Shown here: positions 35,001 through 47,128 of the stretch, piece by piece
Layout: the number at the start of each line of letters is the position of its first letter
Numbering within the stretch: position 1 is the first letter of the stretch
NCBI RefSeq assembly: GCF_026914185.1
Contig: NC_070562.1
Coordinates: 1,488,001-1,552,000 of the forward strand
Length of the DNA stretch: 64,000 nucleotides
Direction: 5' to 3'
From: Puccinia triticina
Taxonomy: Eukaryota; Basidiomycota; Pucciniomycetes; Pucciniales; Pucciniaceae
Translations under genes and position numbers: made by a program
Notes under the pieces: model-generated
The model's database searches: none
Told to the model about the DNA's origin: nothing
Seen by the model: the letters and a program-made list of their open reading frames with translations, nothing else

Positions 35001-35789
35001 GGCGCCACTTCAGTTGCAGAGGACTCGTCTTCAATGATTCGCTTTTTCTTGGGCTTAGCTTTTGATTTGGATGGGCCCGTTGACTGAGCAGATTCCGAAG
35101 CGGGGGCTGCCGGCGTTTTGGCTGATTTCGTTAAACTGACGCGAGAATCTGAGACTGTTGGAATCATGTTTGGCTCCGCAACCACCGATGATGCTCTTTT
35201 TGAACGGCGGAGTTGAGACTGGTCAGTTGCATATCCACTAGCATCCAGGTCTTCGGTACCTTTCTCTGACTGAGTTCTGGGGTTCATCTTGGATGCAGTT
35301 AAGAAGATAAAGCTGATAGCAAAGTTTCAAAAAACCAAGAGTGTTTGGATTTACTGGTGATTGGCAAGCAACAGGGGAGCGCGATTTCGAAAAATGTCTA
35401 AGCTTCAATGACAGGGGGGAGTCGCTGGGATTAGCAGCGCCAAGGCCCAACACAGTCAGTTGTACTGTCGGATTCCGCGGAATCCAACAGTACAACTGTG
35501 TGGGTACTGTGCCCGAAACATTTCAGATAGAAGAATGCAGGGGTAAGCTGACACTCAGCGGTATGTAGAAAACTTCCCCAGGGTAAAGCACAATACTGGG
35601 CGTTATGGCGCGTTAGTGGCGCTACGGTACCCAGAAATAAACAAATAAAACTAGAAGATTGTGATACAATATGGAATGCTAAGGATTCCTGTCGTTACTA
35701 ATTACCGTAACGATGGTTTGCAGTAACGGGACTAGTTACGATATGAAAAAACGCTCAATAACGTATCATATCGTAACTACCCAGTGTTG
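32051..35789 (-). mobile_element. hAT DNA transposon inserted in gag
   Basis: 3,739 bp with inverted ends CAACACTGGGTAGYTACG. The gag sequence CCGGCAG is directly repeated on both sides (32044-32050 and 35790-35796). hAT elements usually duplicate 8 bp; here 7 match. Subterminal DNA on both sides is full of GTAACG/CGTTAC words, probable transposase binding sites. It carries an intact spliced transposase gene, so it looks potentially autonomous. Confidence 0.9.
32280..35287 (-). CDS. hAT family transposase (BED zinc finger, RNase H fold, dimerisation domain)
   Basis: Four exons: 35287-34940, 34861-34244, 34163-33156 and 33095-32280. All introns are phase 0 with GT-AG borders; the product is 929 residues. 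A basic, Lys-rich N-tail (KSKAKPKKKRIIEDE) likely carries the nuclear signal. A BED-type zinc finger follows (CKWCKTVVRAHPTSNGNLKVH). The catalytic region includes FTLIHDVWTTKGNRFAF, with the first likely catalytic Asp, and HVRCFCHKLALIVN. The C-terminal hAT dimerisation domain reads SLCAVERLFSAASNVCSSRRG. No stop or frameshift was found. Expected to catalyse cut-and-paste transposition of this element and of related MITEs such as the one near 16917-17392. Confidence 0.88.
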
Positions 35790-38090
35790 CCGGCAGACAA
35801 CACCTCGACAGAGAGCATCAGGGTATGGGATACACAACACTGAAAACAACAGAGAACCTATGTTTCAGCCACAATTTCAACAAAGACAGCCACCAATAAG
35901 GGAAGAGCCACCTAGACCCCAGGCACCAAGGCGGTTTGATCACCCAACAAAGCCAGTTATTATAAAAGATCCTGAACTCTTCTATGAAGGGAAGCAGTTC
36001 ATGAAATTCTTAACCCGTTTTGAAAGAATGGCATATGCATACGGAGCCTCCGACCACGACAAAGCGGTGCAGATCCTCCAATTCATTCAAACAGAAGAAT
36101 TGAAATGCCAGCTTGAGGATATGGAAGGGTACGACGATTACGACTGGACAAAACTTCGGGCAGAAATGGTCAAAGCCTGGGGAGACCTGGATAACAGTGT
36201 CATGTATACGGTAGATGACCTGGTCAAAGTAGCAAAAGACAAAGCTAAAAAAGGGATCCCAAATCACCAGGAATACAAAGCATACCTGGCCAAGTTCACT
36301 CTGATCCTTAAATATTTAGTAAATAACAAACATATCAGCAAGAAGAGTGATGCAGGAATTCTTTTTCTGCAAGCCTTCTCAGCTGAAAGTCAAAGAAGCA
36401 TTAAGCGTACCTTAGTCAACAACAACCAACTTCCTAAAGCCAAGGACGGAAGTAACAAAGCTCCTGAATGGGACGACCTAGTAGCCGCAGCAGAGACCAA
36501 GGTCAGGGTTGACAAAGGATATAATACATTTACCAACTTTTCCGAGGCAAACCGTGCAATGCAGAAAGAGTTAGACACCAAAAAAGGAGATGGAAGGCGC
36601 CGAGATCAGATGCTAAGGGAAACCCCGAATGAGAGGACGGTAGAAAAGAAATTCCAAGACATGCAACAGGAATTTTCAGCCCTCAAGCAACAGCTGAAGG
36701 CTGAATCCACCTCAAATTATAATCATCAGGCTCCATTAGACAAACAGGAATACAATAGGGGAAACACCCAACCATCCACCCCGGTGTACGAAACTCTGGT
36801 CTGTTATTATTGCAAACGTGAAGGACACTCCACAGCCAGATGTCCAGAATATCTCAAAGACGAGGAACAAGGGCTAGTCAAGCAAAATGGGAAGGATTGG
36901 TTCCTACCAGACGGTCAGCACATACCTTGGATACCCTCCAGACCAATACGCTTCGTAGTGGCTGGTGCATCAGCAGATCCTAACATGCAAGAAGCTATAC
37001 AAAGGTTAGCAAAATCCCGACAAGAAGGAAATGGTAATATCCCAACAATGAAAGCCTCAGTACAAACCATCCATTGGAGTCCTCCTACTCTAGGAGCCGA
37101 GAACTTCATAAAAGCCCATCCTATCACTAGGTCAGAAGCTCAGAAGGGTAGACGTGGGGTCAGGATCCAAGAACCGGAGCGGGAAGCCATGGATATTGAT
37201 CAGGAAGAGGAGGAACCAAAGGACACCCCGAAAAGGACACCTGAGAGAGTTTGGAGCCAAGAGCGGGTACCGACAATCCTGAAGAAGGACTCACCTGAGG
37301 AAGCACTACTACAGGACTTGGATAATGTGAAAATCCCTACCACCTTTGCACAGCTAACGGCAATATCCCCCTTGTACGCAGAAAAAGTCATAGCCAGGTT
37401 GCAGGAACGCCTTCCCGGAAAAAGCACTTCTACAACTTATATTAAGACAGAGGCAACTAACATAGCAGCACCAATGACCATACCTGCGGAAGATGAAGAT
37501 CTCTCAGATCCCTGCTACTACAGTTGTGCCCTGGGATATGTAACTGCAGAATTTGAGGGAGAAAAAGTAGACTTCATGGTGGATTCAGGATCCATGGTCA
37601 ATGTCATTCCTCAATCAGTAGCGGAAGATTTAGCGCTGGAATCAGTAATAGTGAACATACCAATGCAAGGTGTGGGTGGAGCCAGATGTGACATAACAGG
37701 AGTAGTGGAAAACTGTTTGATACAAATTGGTCGATTCTCTGGGCCAGCACATCTTTTCATATCACCAAAGGCTCAAGATTGCATTCTAGGACGACCTTTC
37801 CTCTTTGACCACGGATGTACCTTGGAATACCATGAAACAGGAGAAACACTCACTTTCCAGGGAAGCAAAGGAAGATGAATTTCAGTACCATTGGCACGAA
37901 CTGGGCAAGGAAGAGGCTGGGATAATCGAAAGAACCTTAGTACAAATGTCATCAGGCCTGCTCCTCCATCGGATCCGCTCCAAGAGGAAGGCAAAGAACA
38001 ACGCATGTTCAAAAAGAAATCAACTCAGCATTTTTTAGAACTTCCGGTGGCCATCTAGGGAGTAGCTCGCTTCAGCTAGTCAAGCGTGTT

Positions 38091-41000
38091 ATGTCTTGGA
38101 CACCGGTTTTCTTAGACTGGCTCAGATCTGTTTTTGTAAAATACTTTCAAAAGACATCAAGACAAACAGCCGTTTTACTGTTTAAACTCTTTTCAGTCAA
38201 AAAGAACATCCTTATTATGTTTTTTAAACTGTTAAAATCCTGCAGTGCCATGAAGAAAGGCTTACCGTTAAAATCCATTTCCAAAGGCACATCTGATTCC
38301 AAACCAGGTCTTGCCATCAACACCACAAGGATAAATCAACCAGATAAGGACCGGCAGCAAATAGGAAAGTTACTCTCCAACGGGCTGGGATCGCTGTTTC
38401 AGGAGAAATTGTGTCAAAGCTGGAAGGAGGGGAGTTTATGGTGCATGACAAAGTACAAACCTGTGGCCAAGAAAGTTCGACCTATCAATCAACCTATTCC
38501 GCAGGCTTTGAATCCTCCACTACAAAGACCTCCACTTACTCGAGATCCCTACAAAACGCCACTTACCCCAAATCCACCTGATTTCAAGCCTACAGCCAGG
38601 ATTACTGAAGAACGCCTGAAGGTAGTTAACTTTGGACCAGAAGGATGGCTTTGGGAGGAAGAACTGAAACTCTTCAAGCACGTGATTGTAATGCGAGAAA
38701 AAGCGGTGGTGTTTACTCCAGAGGAAAGAGGACTCCTGAAGCATTTGTACGGACTACCTTATGTCATACCCGTAGTTGACCACGTACCATGGCAAAAGAA
38801 GCCTATACCCATCCCAGCAGCAATCAAGGATGAATACGTGGAGCAAGTAAGGGAAAGGATAAGAAATAAACTTTACGAACAATCCACATCCAGTTACTCC
38901 AGTCCAGTTTTCTGCGTGCTAAAACATGACGGGAAGCTGAGGATAGTTCATGATCTACAAGAAATGAATAAGTTCACCATCAAGGACGCAGGATTGCCAC
39001 CAGCAACGGAAGAATTTGTGGAATCATTTGCTGGACGTGCTTGCTATGGACTAGGCGATATTATGGGGGGTTATGATGAAAGGGAATTAGCTCCAGAATC
39101 AAGACCTCTGACCACCTTTGATACTCCCCTGGGAAGATTTCAACTTACCAGGCTTCCTCAAGGAGCCACCAATTCTGTAGCAGTATATCAGGCGCAAATG
39201 ATGTGGATCCTTCAGGATGAAATACCTGATCATGTGGGTGTGTTCATTGACGATGGAGGGATCAAAGGACCCAAGTTCACATACAACGATGAGGTACTTG
39301 AAGAAAACCCAGGGATTTGACGTTTCATCTGGGAATATGCTCAGACACTGGAAAGGGTTTTATTTCGAATTGAAGAAGCTGGACTCACAATATCGGGAAA
39401 GAAGTTTGCCTGCTGTGTGCCTGCCCTGGATATTGTTGGACATGTAGTCTGTAAACAAGGGCGCCGGGTTTCTTTACAGAAAAAGAATAAGATAACAACT
39501 TAGCCAACTCCCAACAATGTCACAGAACTTCAAGGCTTCATGGGAATAGTAACTTACGTCAGGATATTTGTGAAAAATCTGTCAGAAATTGCAGCCCCTC
39601 TTCGAAAGCTCACACGGAAGGATGAGGAATGGATTTGGGACAACAATTGCGATGCGGCCTTCAACCATTTGAAGGAAATTATTGGAGAGGATATTACGCT
39701 GAAGAGACTGGACTATTCAAAAGAGGCGGGTCTCATTATTTTAGCAGTAGACTCTTGTTTTATTGCAGCAGGAGCGTTACTTTCACAACAGGAGTTAGAA
39801 ACAGGATTAAACCGACCAGTGTTATATGAATCAATTGTGTTTTCACCTGTCGAGTCAAAATATTCTCAACCAAAACTAGAACTTTGCGGGGTTGCCAGAA
39901 TTTTGAAGAAACTGCAAACACTTCTGTGGGGCCAACACTTTGAGCTACAGGTGGATGCGCAATCGTTGATACAGATGATTAACTCACCATCTCTCCCAAA
40001 TGCACCAATGACGAGATGGGTAGCGTTCATTCAGCTATTTTCATTTGACATGGTACATAAGCCTGGGAAAACCTTCACACTGCCGGATGCTCTGTCTAGG
40101 CGGCCCATAAGCAAAGAAGAAGAGGAGTTCGACGAGGACGCAGAGGATTTTGATGAGGAGGAACCACTAATTAAAGCCTGCTTACAGTTTAAAATAATGT
40201 CAACTTCAACAGAACTACTGGATTGGGAAACACCAGGATTCTGGACAGACCTCAAATATTATCTGCAAACATTGAAGCAACCTTGTCCATGGACTCGGAC
40301 GAATTCCAGAAACTGAAAAGGAAGTCTGTCAATTATTTCATCCAAGATAGACGGCTTATGAGAAGGCACTCACCCATGCCACAACTAGTTATCTCCAAAA
40401 TAGCTTACCAAAGTAAATTATTGCGAATGGTGCATGAAGAGCTGGGACACCGTGGGCTTGAAGAAACATATCAGCGGCTAGTGTGTCGGTTTTGGTGGCC
40501 CAGTTTAAAGAAAAAGGTCAGATTATGGGTACAGAGTTGCGAGCCTTGTCAAAAGAGGGATCCACTAGTTCCACGGGAAGTACGGCACCCGACAGGGGAA
40601 AGCAGTTTATTTGGACAAGTAGCTCTGGAGTCTGGACGTCTGTCATATTAAAGCGGAAAGATACAAATACTTGCTGGTGGCTCGTGACGACTTGTCTGGC
40701 TGGGTTGAAGCAGCTCCTTTGTTGAAACTGACAGCAGCAACCATTGGAAAATTTCTCTTGGAAGAATGGGTCTACCGCTACGGTGCAATTAAAACGGTAA
40801 GTGCAGACAATGGGCCTGAATTCAAGAATGAATTTATCAAAGCAGTGGAAAAAGTGGGAGCAGTATTCAAGCCACCTACCCCTTATTATCCGGAAGCAAA
40901 TGGAATGATTGAGCGAGGTCACAGACCCATTAAAGACACCTTAATCAAAATGTGCGGCAAATCTGGGGGAAAGTGGAGAGAATATCTACCTTTAGTCCTC

Positions 41001-41477
41001 TTTGCGGACAGAATTTCAACCAAGCGCACAACTGGATACTCACCTTACAAGCTGGTGTTCGGCCAGAAAGCGGTTCTCCCTGTGGACCTAGAAATGGACA
41101 CTTATCTGGGAATTGACTGGACGGAAATACACACTACAGAAGAACTTCTGGAAGCTAGGACCATGCAATTGGAGCGCAGAGAGGAAATTCTGGGGATAGC
41201 TCATGAGAAATTAATGAAAGCCAGGAATTCTTCGGTCAGATACTGGGACAGAAAAGTGGCAGCAAGGCTTCAAAAACCTTTGGACCCAGGTGAATTGGTG
41301 TTAGTTTATAATAAAAGCTTGGAAGATCAGTGGGGAAAGCTTTTTGCAAATCGTTGGAACGGACCTTTTAGGATTAGGAAGCAGCTACCCAAGGGATCTT
41401 ACGTTCTGGAAGAACTGGATGGAGTTGAATTGAAAAGAGCCTACGCAGCTTCCCATACCAAGCGGTTCTACCCTTGA
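38091..41477 (+). pseudogene. Pol frame of the Ty3 element (RT, RNase H, integrase), degenerate
   Basis: The reverse transcriptase shows LRIVHDLQEMNKFTIKDAG, FQLTRLPQGATNS and the active-site box FIDDGG (normally YxDD-like). RNase H lies around 39740-40110. The integrase has a zinc-binding HEELGH ... CEPC pair, the DDE residues in LVARDDLSGW, SADNGPEF and EANGMIERG, and a C-terminal GPF box (NRWNGPFRI). In-frame stops are TGA at 39318 and TAG at 39501 (likely from CGA and TGG). Frame changes occur near 40290 and 40630-40670. It cannot make a complete polyprotein. Confidence 0.85.
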
Positions 41478-41654
41478 GGGCGCAACCTGGCGGATATACA
41501 GCTTGACAAGGATCCTTCCCAACCAGAAAACTCAGAGGAGGTGGAAATATCAAGCAATTCTTCAGAGGACAGCTCATCTAACTGGACTGACTAAATCAAC
41601 CTCCTGGGCATGAGGTTAAACTGTTCAAAACTTTAAGAGCATAATTTTTTATAA

Positions 41655-41671
41655 GTTGGGGGAGGAAAGAA
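41655..41671 (+). promoter_or_regulatory. Polypurine-tract-like copy 1
   Basis: ATAAGTTGGGGGAGGA follows the pol frame by about 180 bases. The same motif occurs near 41938 and at 44994-45009. Only the last touches an LTR. Confidence 0.55.
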
Positions 41672-41937
41672 CTCACTCCTTTAAACTCTTTCTGAAGCTC
41701 ACAATTCTGGAAACATCAGACTCTCTGTTGGGAAGACACTCTTTGAAGGATCACACTCTTTTCAACAAGTTTCAGTTTCTTGTTTAAACTGGACATAAAT
41801 TTTACAAAGACAAAAATGACCACAAAAAGAAAAAAAAAAAATTCTTTATAGATTAAATACTTACCTTTTTTTTCTCACATATATATTTTTTTTAATTGGC
41901 TCTTCTGTTCTCTCACTGTAGGTTGGGGACAACCTCT

Positions 41938-41954
41938 ATAAGTTGGGGGAGGGG
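41938..41954 (+). promoter_or_regulatory. Polypurine-tract-like copy 2
   Basis: ATAAGTTGGGGGAGGG within the 3' internal region, followed by more G-rich sequence. Confidence 0.5.
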
Positions 41955-42554
41955 GTCTGGGGGGTTTAATTTCACAAAGAAAAGAAGAAAACATTTTTTT
42001 TGTTTTTTTTTACAAATTATGTCGATTTTTTTGGGTTTTTTACCCCAAACGGACAGTGACAACAGCCTCTACAACAAAGAAAGACAAGAAACCTTAGTAT
42101 AAATAAGTACATAGAAGAAAAAGAACGAAAGAAGGAATTAGCTCACTGTAGTAGTTTACGCATCCCGAACAACCTGGCGTATGGAAGAGCGGTACTCCTC
42201 CAAGACTGCTTGGAACACGTGGATTCGCTGAATACGACCTCCCTCGTTCTCGGTCAGGGTGCGTTGACAGTAGGAAATAAAAACTCGGGCAAAAGTTTGA
42301 TACAACCGAGTATAAGCTTCCGGGTCGAGGCCGGGAAGCGGAGCAGGTTGAGTCGGAACCGGTTGCTGGCGTGGCTCCAGGAGAACCTGAACCTGGGTGT
42401 CACTCACGAAAGGGAGATTGCCGTGGGGAAAGAATGGAATATTGGCGGGACCGGAAGCTTGAGAGGCGTTTTCGGAATCCGTTATGCCTTCCGCATCGGC
42501 ATCGGAACCGAGCATGGGCGGGCAATATAAAGCCTCGACCTCTGGCAACGTGGG

Positions 42555-43482
42555 TCAAAACATCCATCCGGGAAGAGTCGACCAAGTAGAATCCCACTTG
42601 GGAGTTGGAGGGACCTGACCATAAACTTTATTAGCAACAAGAATAACCTTAATATGAAAAAAAAAGAAAAAGAAAAAAAAAAAAAAGAGACTTACCCCAC
42701 CCGACCACACGAAGAGTTGGTCCAACTCGTCTTTGGTCTCACCAACCTGGGATTGATCGGCGTCTGAGCCACCAGAACAATCGGAGCGTCTCTCTGACAC
42801 AACAGACCCAACAGATGAGCTACGGCAGCTCGTAGCCGGGGTCGTAAGCGGGGAAGGACGGGGGGCAGGAGGGACAAGCCAGTCGTCACCAATAAGGACC
42901 CAATTGGACTGTAAAATCTATAGACATTGACTTAGTACAGACCAAAAAGCACAACAATACGATAACAGAAGAAAAACTTACCGGGTCCTCGCGAGGCTCA
43001 GTACCTGGGGAATAAACCGGGGAGTCGGTTCCAGGTCTCCAGCCCGGGCTGTGACCGCGGTAGGAGGGCAAAGGGAATAGGGCGCTCGAACCCGCAGCCG
43101 GGGACTGAAGGCGCGGGTGGAGTCCCACCAAACCAGGTGGAACCCGCGACGGGTCAGGCGACAGGGTGCGGGGCACGTCCGGGGTGTTTGGACAACCACC
43201 CGGGGAAAGAAGCTAGACAAGATTGGATCGTTAGTAATAGGCACAATACGATACCAATAAATGTTGTTGTATTGGTTGGAGAACGATACATACCTCTGCT
43301 ACTTGAGCGACCGCACGTTCATCAAGAATGAACGGTTGATCGTCTTGGGCCATCCGATCCTCTGCGGCTTGATCAAGGCGGGGTTGAGGTTGGTTGGATC
43401 GGCGGTATGCGTCCATCCTTTGTTGGGACCACTGAAACCAGCCCGGTGTTAACGCTTCAGCTCGGTATAACGGTCCATCCAT
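42555..43482 (-). CDS. Antisense spliced gene inside the Ty3 element, function unknown
   Basis: On the strand opposite to gag-pol four exons join cleanly: 43482-43294, 43212-42982, 42908-42696 and 42614-42555. Each intron begins GT(A)A/GTATG and ends AG, all in phase 0, giving 230 residues from an ATG to TGA. The protein starts with a Gln/Asp-rich region (FQWSQQRMDAYRRSNQPQP), then a Pro/Ser-rich part and an acidic stretch (DQSQVGETKDELDQLF). No domain recognised. An alternative last exon at about 42536-42156 adds an open 127-codon tail (TRLYQTFARVFISYCQRTL). It could regulate the element or be a captured host gene. Four exons keeping phase argue against chance. Confidence 0.6.
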
Positions 43483-44993
43483 GATCAGGATAGGATTATG
43501 TATGGAAGAGCCCGGCTAAGTAACAACAAAAAAGGGAACGTTCGGGTTAGCGGTATCGGGAGCAACGAGCGACAGACAGGAAAGAAGACTTACACAAGCT
43601 GGAGCCTCTGCGGAAGCTCCTCGGTTCCGTAAAGGATAAGGAGAGGAGGAGAAGTAGGTTCAATAATGAGCGCAACGGGGCATAGTCTTTCGTGGTCTAA
43701 GTAAAGCAAGCCTTGAAACAAGTCGACAAAGAGGAAGCAAAGATAAGCTGTGTACTGGACGAGTGAGAGTGAGGAAGTGGTTGAGGACAGAAAAACCAGG
43801 AGAGGGGGAGCTCTTTTATACTCGACCAGGGGGGGCAGCGGGCACTCACCGGCTTATATGTACTACCCTCTGAGCAACTCCCTGACCTGCCAACAGAACT
43901 GGTCTACTAACCATTTCGAGTCGACAGCGTCGTTTGATGCAAACCGTCACGAAGCCAGATAGAACCGAAGCCGAGAAATGGGGCCCACGGCTGGACTCAG
44001 CATTGAACACGCACACACGGGCCCACGGAGAGTTAACAAGAGGAGAGAAAAATAAGAAACAGCCGTCAGTTTCACTGCGTTAGCACCGGTCAGAGGAGAG
44101 AACAGACGCCTTGTACTCACCAGGGTGTATGGACTACTGGGTCTAGTGCGCGAAGCTGCGCGCGACGGTGGTACGAGTCGGGCTGTTAAAACAAGATCTG
44201 GCTGTCAGCTGTCAGAATTTGGATACACAAATGAAGCTGTCGTTTTCTCTCCTTCTTCTTGACTGAAACCAAGAAGAACGGTCAGAATAAGGAAAGAGAA
44301 ACCACCCACCCAAAAGGACAAAGACGGTCCAAGGCTTGAACGAGTCGACTTGAGAATCTAAGCCTTCATTGAGCACCGGTGACGTAGTCAAAGAGGTCGG
44401 AAGGTCGGCGAAGTCAAAGGGCTGGGTGCTGGCAGAGGACGAGATGTAAGGATATATCGATACCCCCTATGGGGTAAGGTTGATATACATACACATACCC
44501 TGTGGCGGGGTAGGGAGTAAACACTTGAGACCAAACGGGAGCTTGGACAGGCGGACACGATGAACACTGTGTACCCGGGCCCCAAGCCCGACCAACCAAT
44601 CATTGAAGACGGGTCGAGTCCCTGATCACTACTCGTACACCAAGGCGCGCGGCTTCAATAGTGCGCACCCTAAGGCGCTAGAGCAACAGCTGCGGCCGCC
44701 ACCACAGCACAGGCAGCACAACTTCACAACTGCGCAACTGCGGACTGCGCGCAGCACTTTAACTCCCAGAACCAACAAAAAGTTTTTGTCAAGAAAAAAA
44801 ACCTTAAAATTAACAAAAATCAAATTTTTGGCCAATTTTCACCCTGCGCAGCCTCTCAAGCCACGTGGCCCAGAAGACGTCAAAATGGCCAATTCTCCAA
44901 GGATCCTGCAGATCACCACGTAAATTCACCATGTCACAGGTTCAAAAGTTGACAGAAAGCACTTTTCACGTCAAAATTGTCTGGGGACAGACA
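43483..44993. other. 3' internal region of the Ty3 element, no further gene recognised
   Basis: Probably contains the promoter and 5' leader of the antisense gene. Minus-strand open frames near 44388-44835 are short and lack recognisable features. Confidence 0.4.
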
Positions 44994-45009
44994 ATAAGTT
45001 GGGGGAGGA
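44994..45009 (+). promoter_or_regulatory. Polypurine tract next to 3' LTR
   Basis: AATAAGTTGGGGGAGGA ends immediately before the 3' LTR start TGTGG. Position and composition fit the plus-strand primer for reverse transcription. Confidence 0.8.
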
Positions 45010-46257
45010 TGTGGTAGACGGAAAAGTGGAAAAATAAAAAGTTTTTTCTATGCCACATAATTACTCATAAAAGGCCTCAAGATACCACCAAATGGACCCC
45101 AGAAATGGATTCTACGGCCAATTTCACCCCTAGTCCCCACTGGAAGCACCCCTGGACCCCCTCTACTGTGGAAGTTACACCTCATGGACACCTATCACAC
45201 GACCAGCCCCAGTAACCCAGCTGTCACCTGCCTCAACCCAAGTTTCACAGTAGTACACATATACACATCACAGGATACAAACATACATCTCACTTTCAGG
45301 CTACACCCATTACATATTAACTACATACACTCCTTTATATACATAGTATGACATCATTTACACTGTTTCTGCAGCCTCAGACTTTGTGTATACACTAATT
45401 CCCCCTGTATGACAGCTCATGCAGTCTACTGTCACCTCATGCATGCGTTAGAATGTTCTTTTGTATATTCTGACATCATGTATGCACCCCTGGCATATTT
45501 AGAATGTTCTGTTGTATATTCTGACACCATTCATGCGCCCCTGAGGGGTTATGACATCATTTGTATCTACTCCCACCAGCTAAAATCCCTCACCCTGTTG
45601 TCTAGATTAGCTGAAACCCTAACCCACAAGCCCCTTTGGGGCTCCACTTTTGTCTATAAAAGGAGCTCTCTCCACCCCCAGTGGCCTGCTCCCCAGTTCC
45701 TCACCCAGAACTCACAAGTCACCCAACACTCATCCACACTCAAATCCTAAAACCCTTATAACAATAAATCAACCCTTATAACAGCAATTCAACCCTTATA
45801 ACAAAGTAATTGAAACACTTACACGTTGCCAATCAAACAGATTTCATCTGGAACAGACCAGACCTATCACTTAATAAAACTTGCCAAGCTGAGCTTGGTG
45901 GGTCTTGTTGACTGATAACAGAAGGGCAGAGCTTGCAACTCCATCATACCCTTCACCATTCAGCAAAAGGGTTTCATTACCACTTTTGAGTCTTACAAGG
46001 GAGTCCCCAACGTGATACGATAATCCTGTTTGATCAAACCACGTGTAACAAACTTCAATTCAGCTCAAAGTAATCGCCAAGGAATCTAAATCTTGCCGGT
46101 GACAAAAGGATCAAGCCATCAACAACTCTAGTACGGACAGCGGCATATTCATTTATTCCGTCAAACAACTAGTCAAATTTTGGACTATCTAAGGAACAAA
46201 TTACGAACCTCTGAAAGGAACACATAACTACCTAACCTGAAAGGAGTGTTTCGAAGG
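45010..46257 (+). repeat. 3' LTR of the Ty3 element
   Basis: Directly follows the polypurine tract. Homology to the 5' LTR stops at CGAAGG (46252-46257), where MITE-like DNA and the secreted-gene copy E begin. Confidence 0.85.
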
Positions 46258-46367
46258 TGACTGTGCCAACAAAGGCACTTGTGCATTCAGGTGGAGTTAC
46301 AATGGTAGCTTGGCTTGAGTATCCTGCATGTCAACTGCAAGCAGTTGACCAAGTTTTTTTTGCAGTG
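46258..46367. mobile_element. MITE remnant between Ty3 LTR and secreted-gene copy E
   Basis: Contains GTCAACTGCAAGCAGTTGACC and ends in TTTTTTTTGCAGTG, resembling the right end of the Harbinger-type MITE ending at 57264 (CAACTGCAAGCAG ... TTTTTCTTGCAGTG). The left end is not resolved. Confidence 0.45.
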
Positions 46368-47128
46368 ATCAAGACCCCAACAAGTACTTTGAGGTTCCAC
46401 AGGATAATGAATATGTTGAGCCAAAATTACAATATGAAAGTGATGAAGAGGAAGATGAAGATGAAGATGAAGAGGAGGAAAATGGGATGCTTATTTCTTT
46501 GACAAACATCAAGAAAACAAGCAATGGATCTCTATTTCCTCCCCCTCAAGGTGGAAATGATACACAAGATGAACCTCAAGATTACACATCAGGAGCTGGA
46601 TATGCATCCAAAGATGATGCCATAAATGCTTTGGTCAAATCATGGGAGGAAGAAAAAGAGGGACTTCTGAATGGAAACAGATCAGTCCAGTTTAATAGAA
46701 GACACAGCATAAAGATGGCAGATTACATCATTAAACTCAATGAGAGAAGTGAATTTATGTACAGTCTGAATGGAATTTTGAAGTTTGAAAGTGACTATAT
46801 CGTGGCAAGGAGAGGAAAAATCATTGATGGTATAGAGTATGCCCCTTTTTATGGAAACTAAGGTGAATTTGAAAAAGAACATGGCCGTCAAGTAGAAGAT
46901 TATATCTACCCAAACCACAAGCCTGGTGAATTCCTCTATAGTTTGACTAAAATTTACACACAAAGAAAAGATCCAAGGTCAGGAGAGATGAAAAATTTCA
47001 TATATTTTGCCAGTGATGATAAATACAGCAAATACATGGAGTACATCAACCTCACACCCCAATATAAATATAATGAAATTGTGAAATTCCTTGAATATAG
47101 ATTGAAGACCAGTATTCCTCAACAGTAA
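46368..47128 (+). pseudogene. Secreted acidic protein family, copy E (3' half only)
   Basis: Matches the last exon of copy A from its position 4641 on, including the acidic run and the Tyr/Lys-rich C-terminus (KFLEYRLKTSIPQQ). A TAA at 46859-46861 replaces a Glu codon of copy A. The 5' exons are absent; upstream are a MITE remnant and the Ty3 LTR. It has a single HGRQV unit, unlike copy A. Probably the other half of the copy begun at 17761. Confidence 0.8.

Larger units (their letters stand above)
31820..37878 (+). pseudogene. Gag-protease frame of the Ty3 element, interrupted by hAT
   Basis: The ATG at 31820 opens 77 codons up to the hAT target site at 32050. The same frame resumes at 35797 for 694 codons ending TGA at 37878, so without the insertion it would be one 770-residue frame. 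The second part has a gag-like helical domain (FYEGKQFMKFLTRFERMAY), a zinc knuckle CYYCKREGHSTARC (CX2CX4HX4C, about 36802-36843) and an aspartic protease with FMVDSGSMVNVIP (about 37575-37613). No stop was seen in either half. The hAT insertion is the only lesion, so gag was apparently functional when the hAT element jumped in. Confidence 0.85.
30239..46257 (+). mobile_element. Ty3/gypsy-type LTR retrotransposon, degenerate, with nested hAT element and antisense gene
   Basis: The LTRs share 1,248 bp each (30239-31486 and 45010-46257) and start TGTGGTAGAC. A polypurine tract (GTTGGGGGAGGA) abuts the 3' LTR. Order: 5' LTR, gag (split by a hAT element), protease at the gag C-terminus, pol with reverse transcriptase, RNase H and integrase, then a long 3' region with an antisense gene. 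No flanking target duplication is found, and the shared LTR sequence ends without a CA. The right end may have been cut or recombined into the secreted-gene remnant at 46368. Confidence 0.85.
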
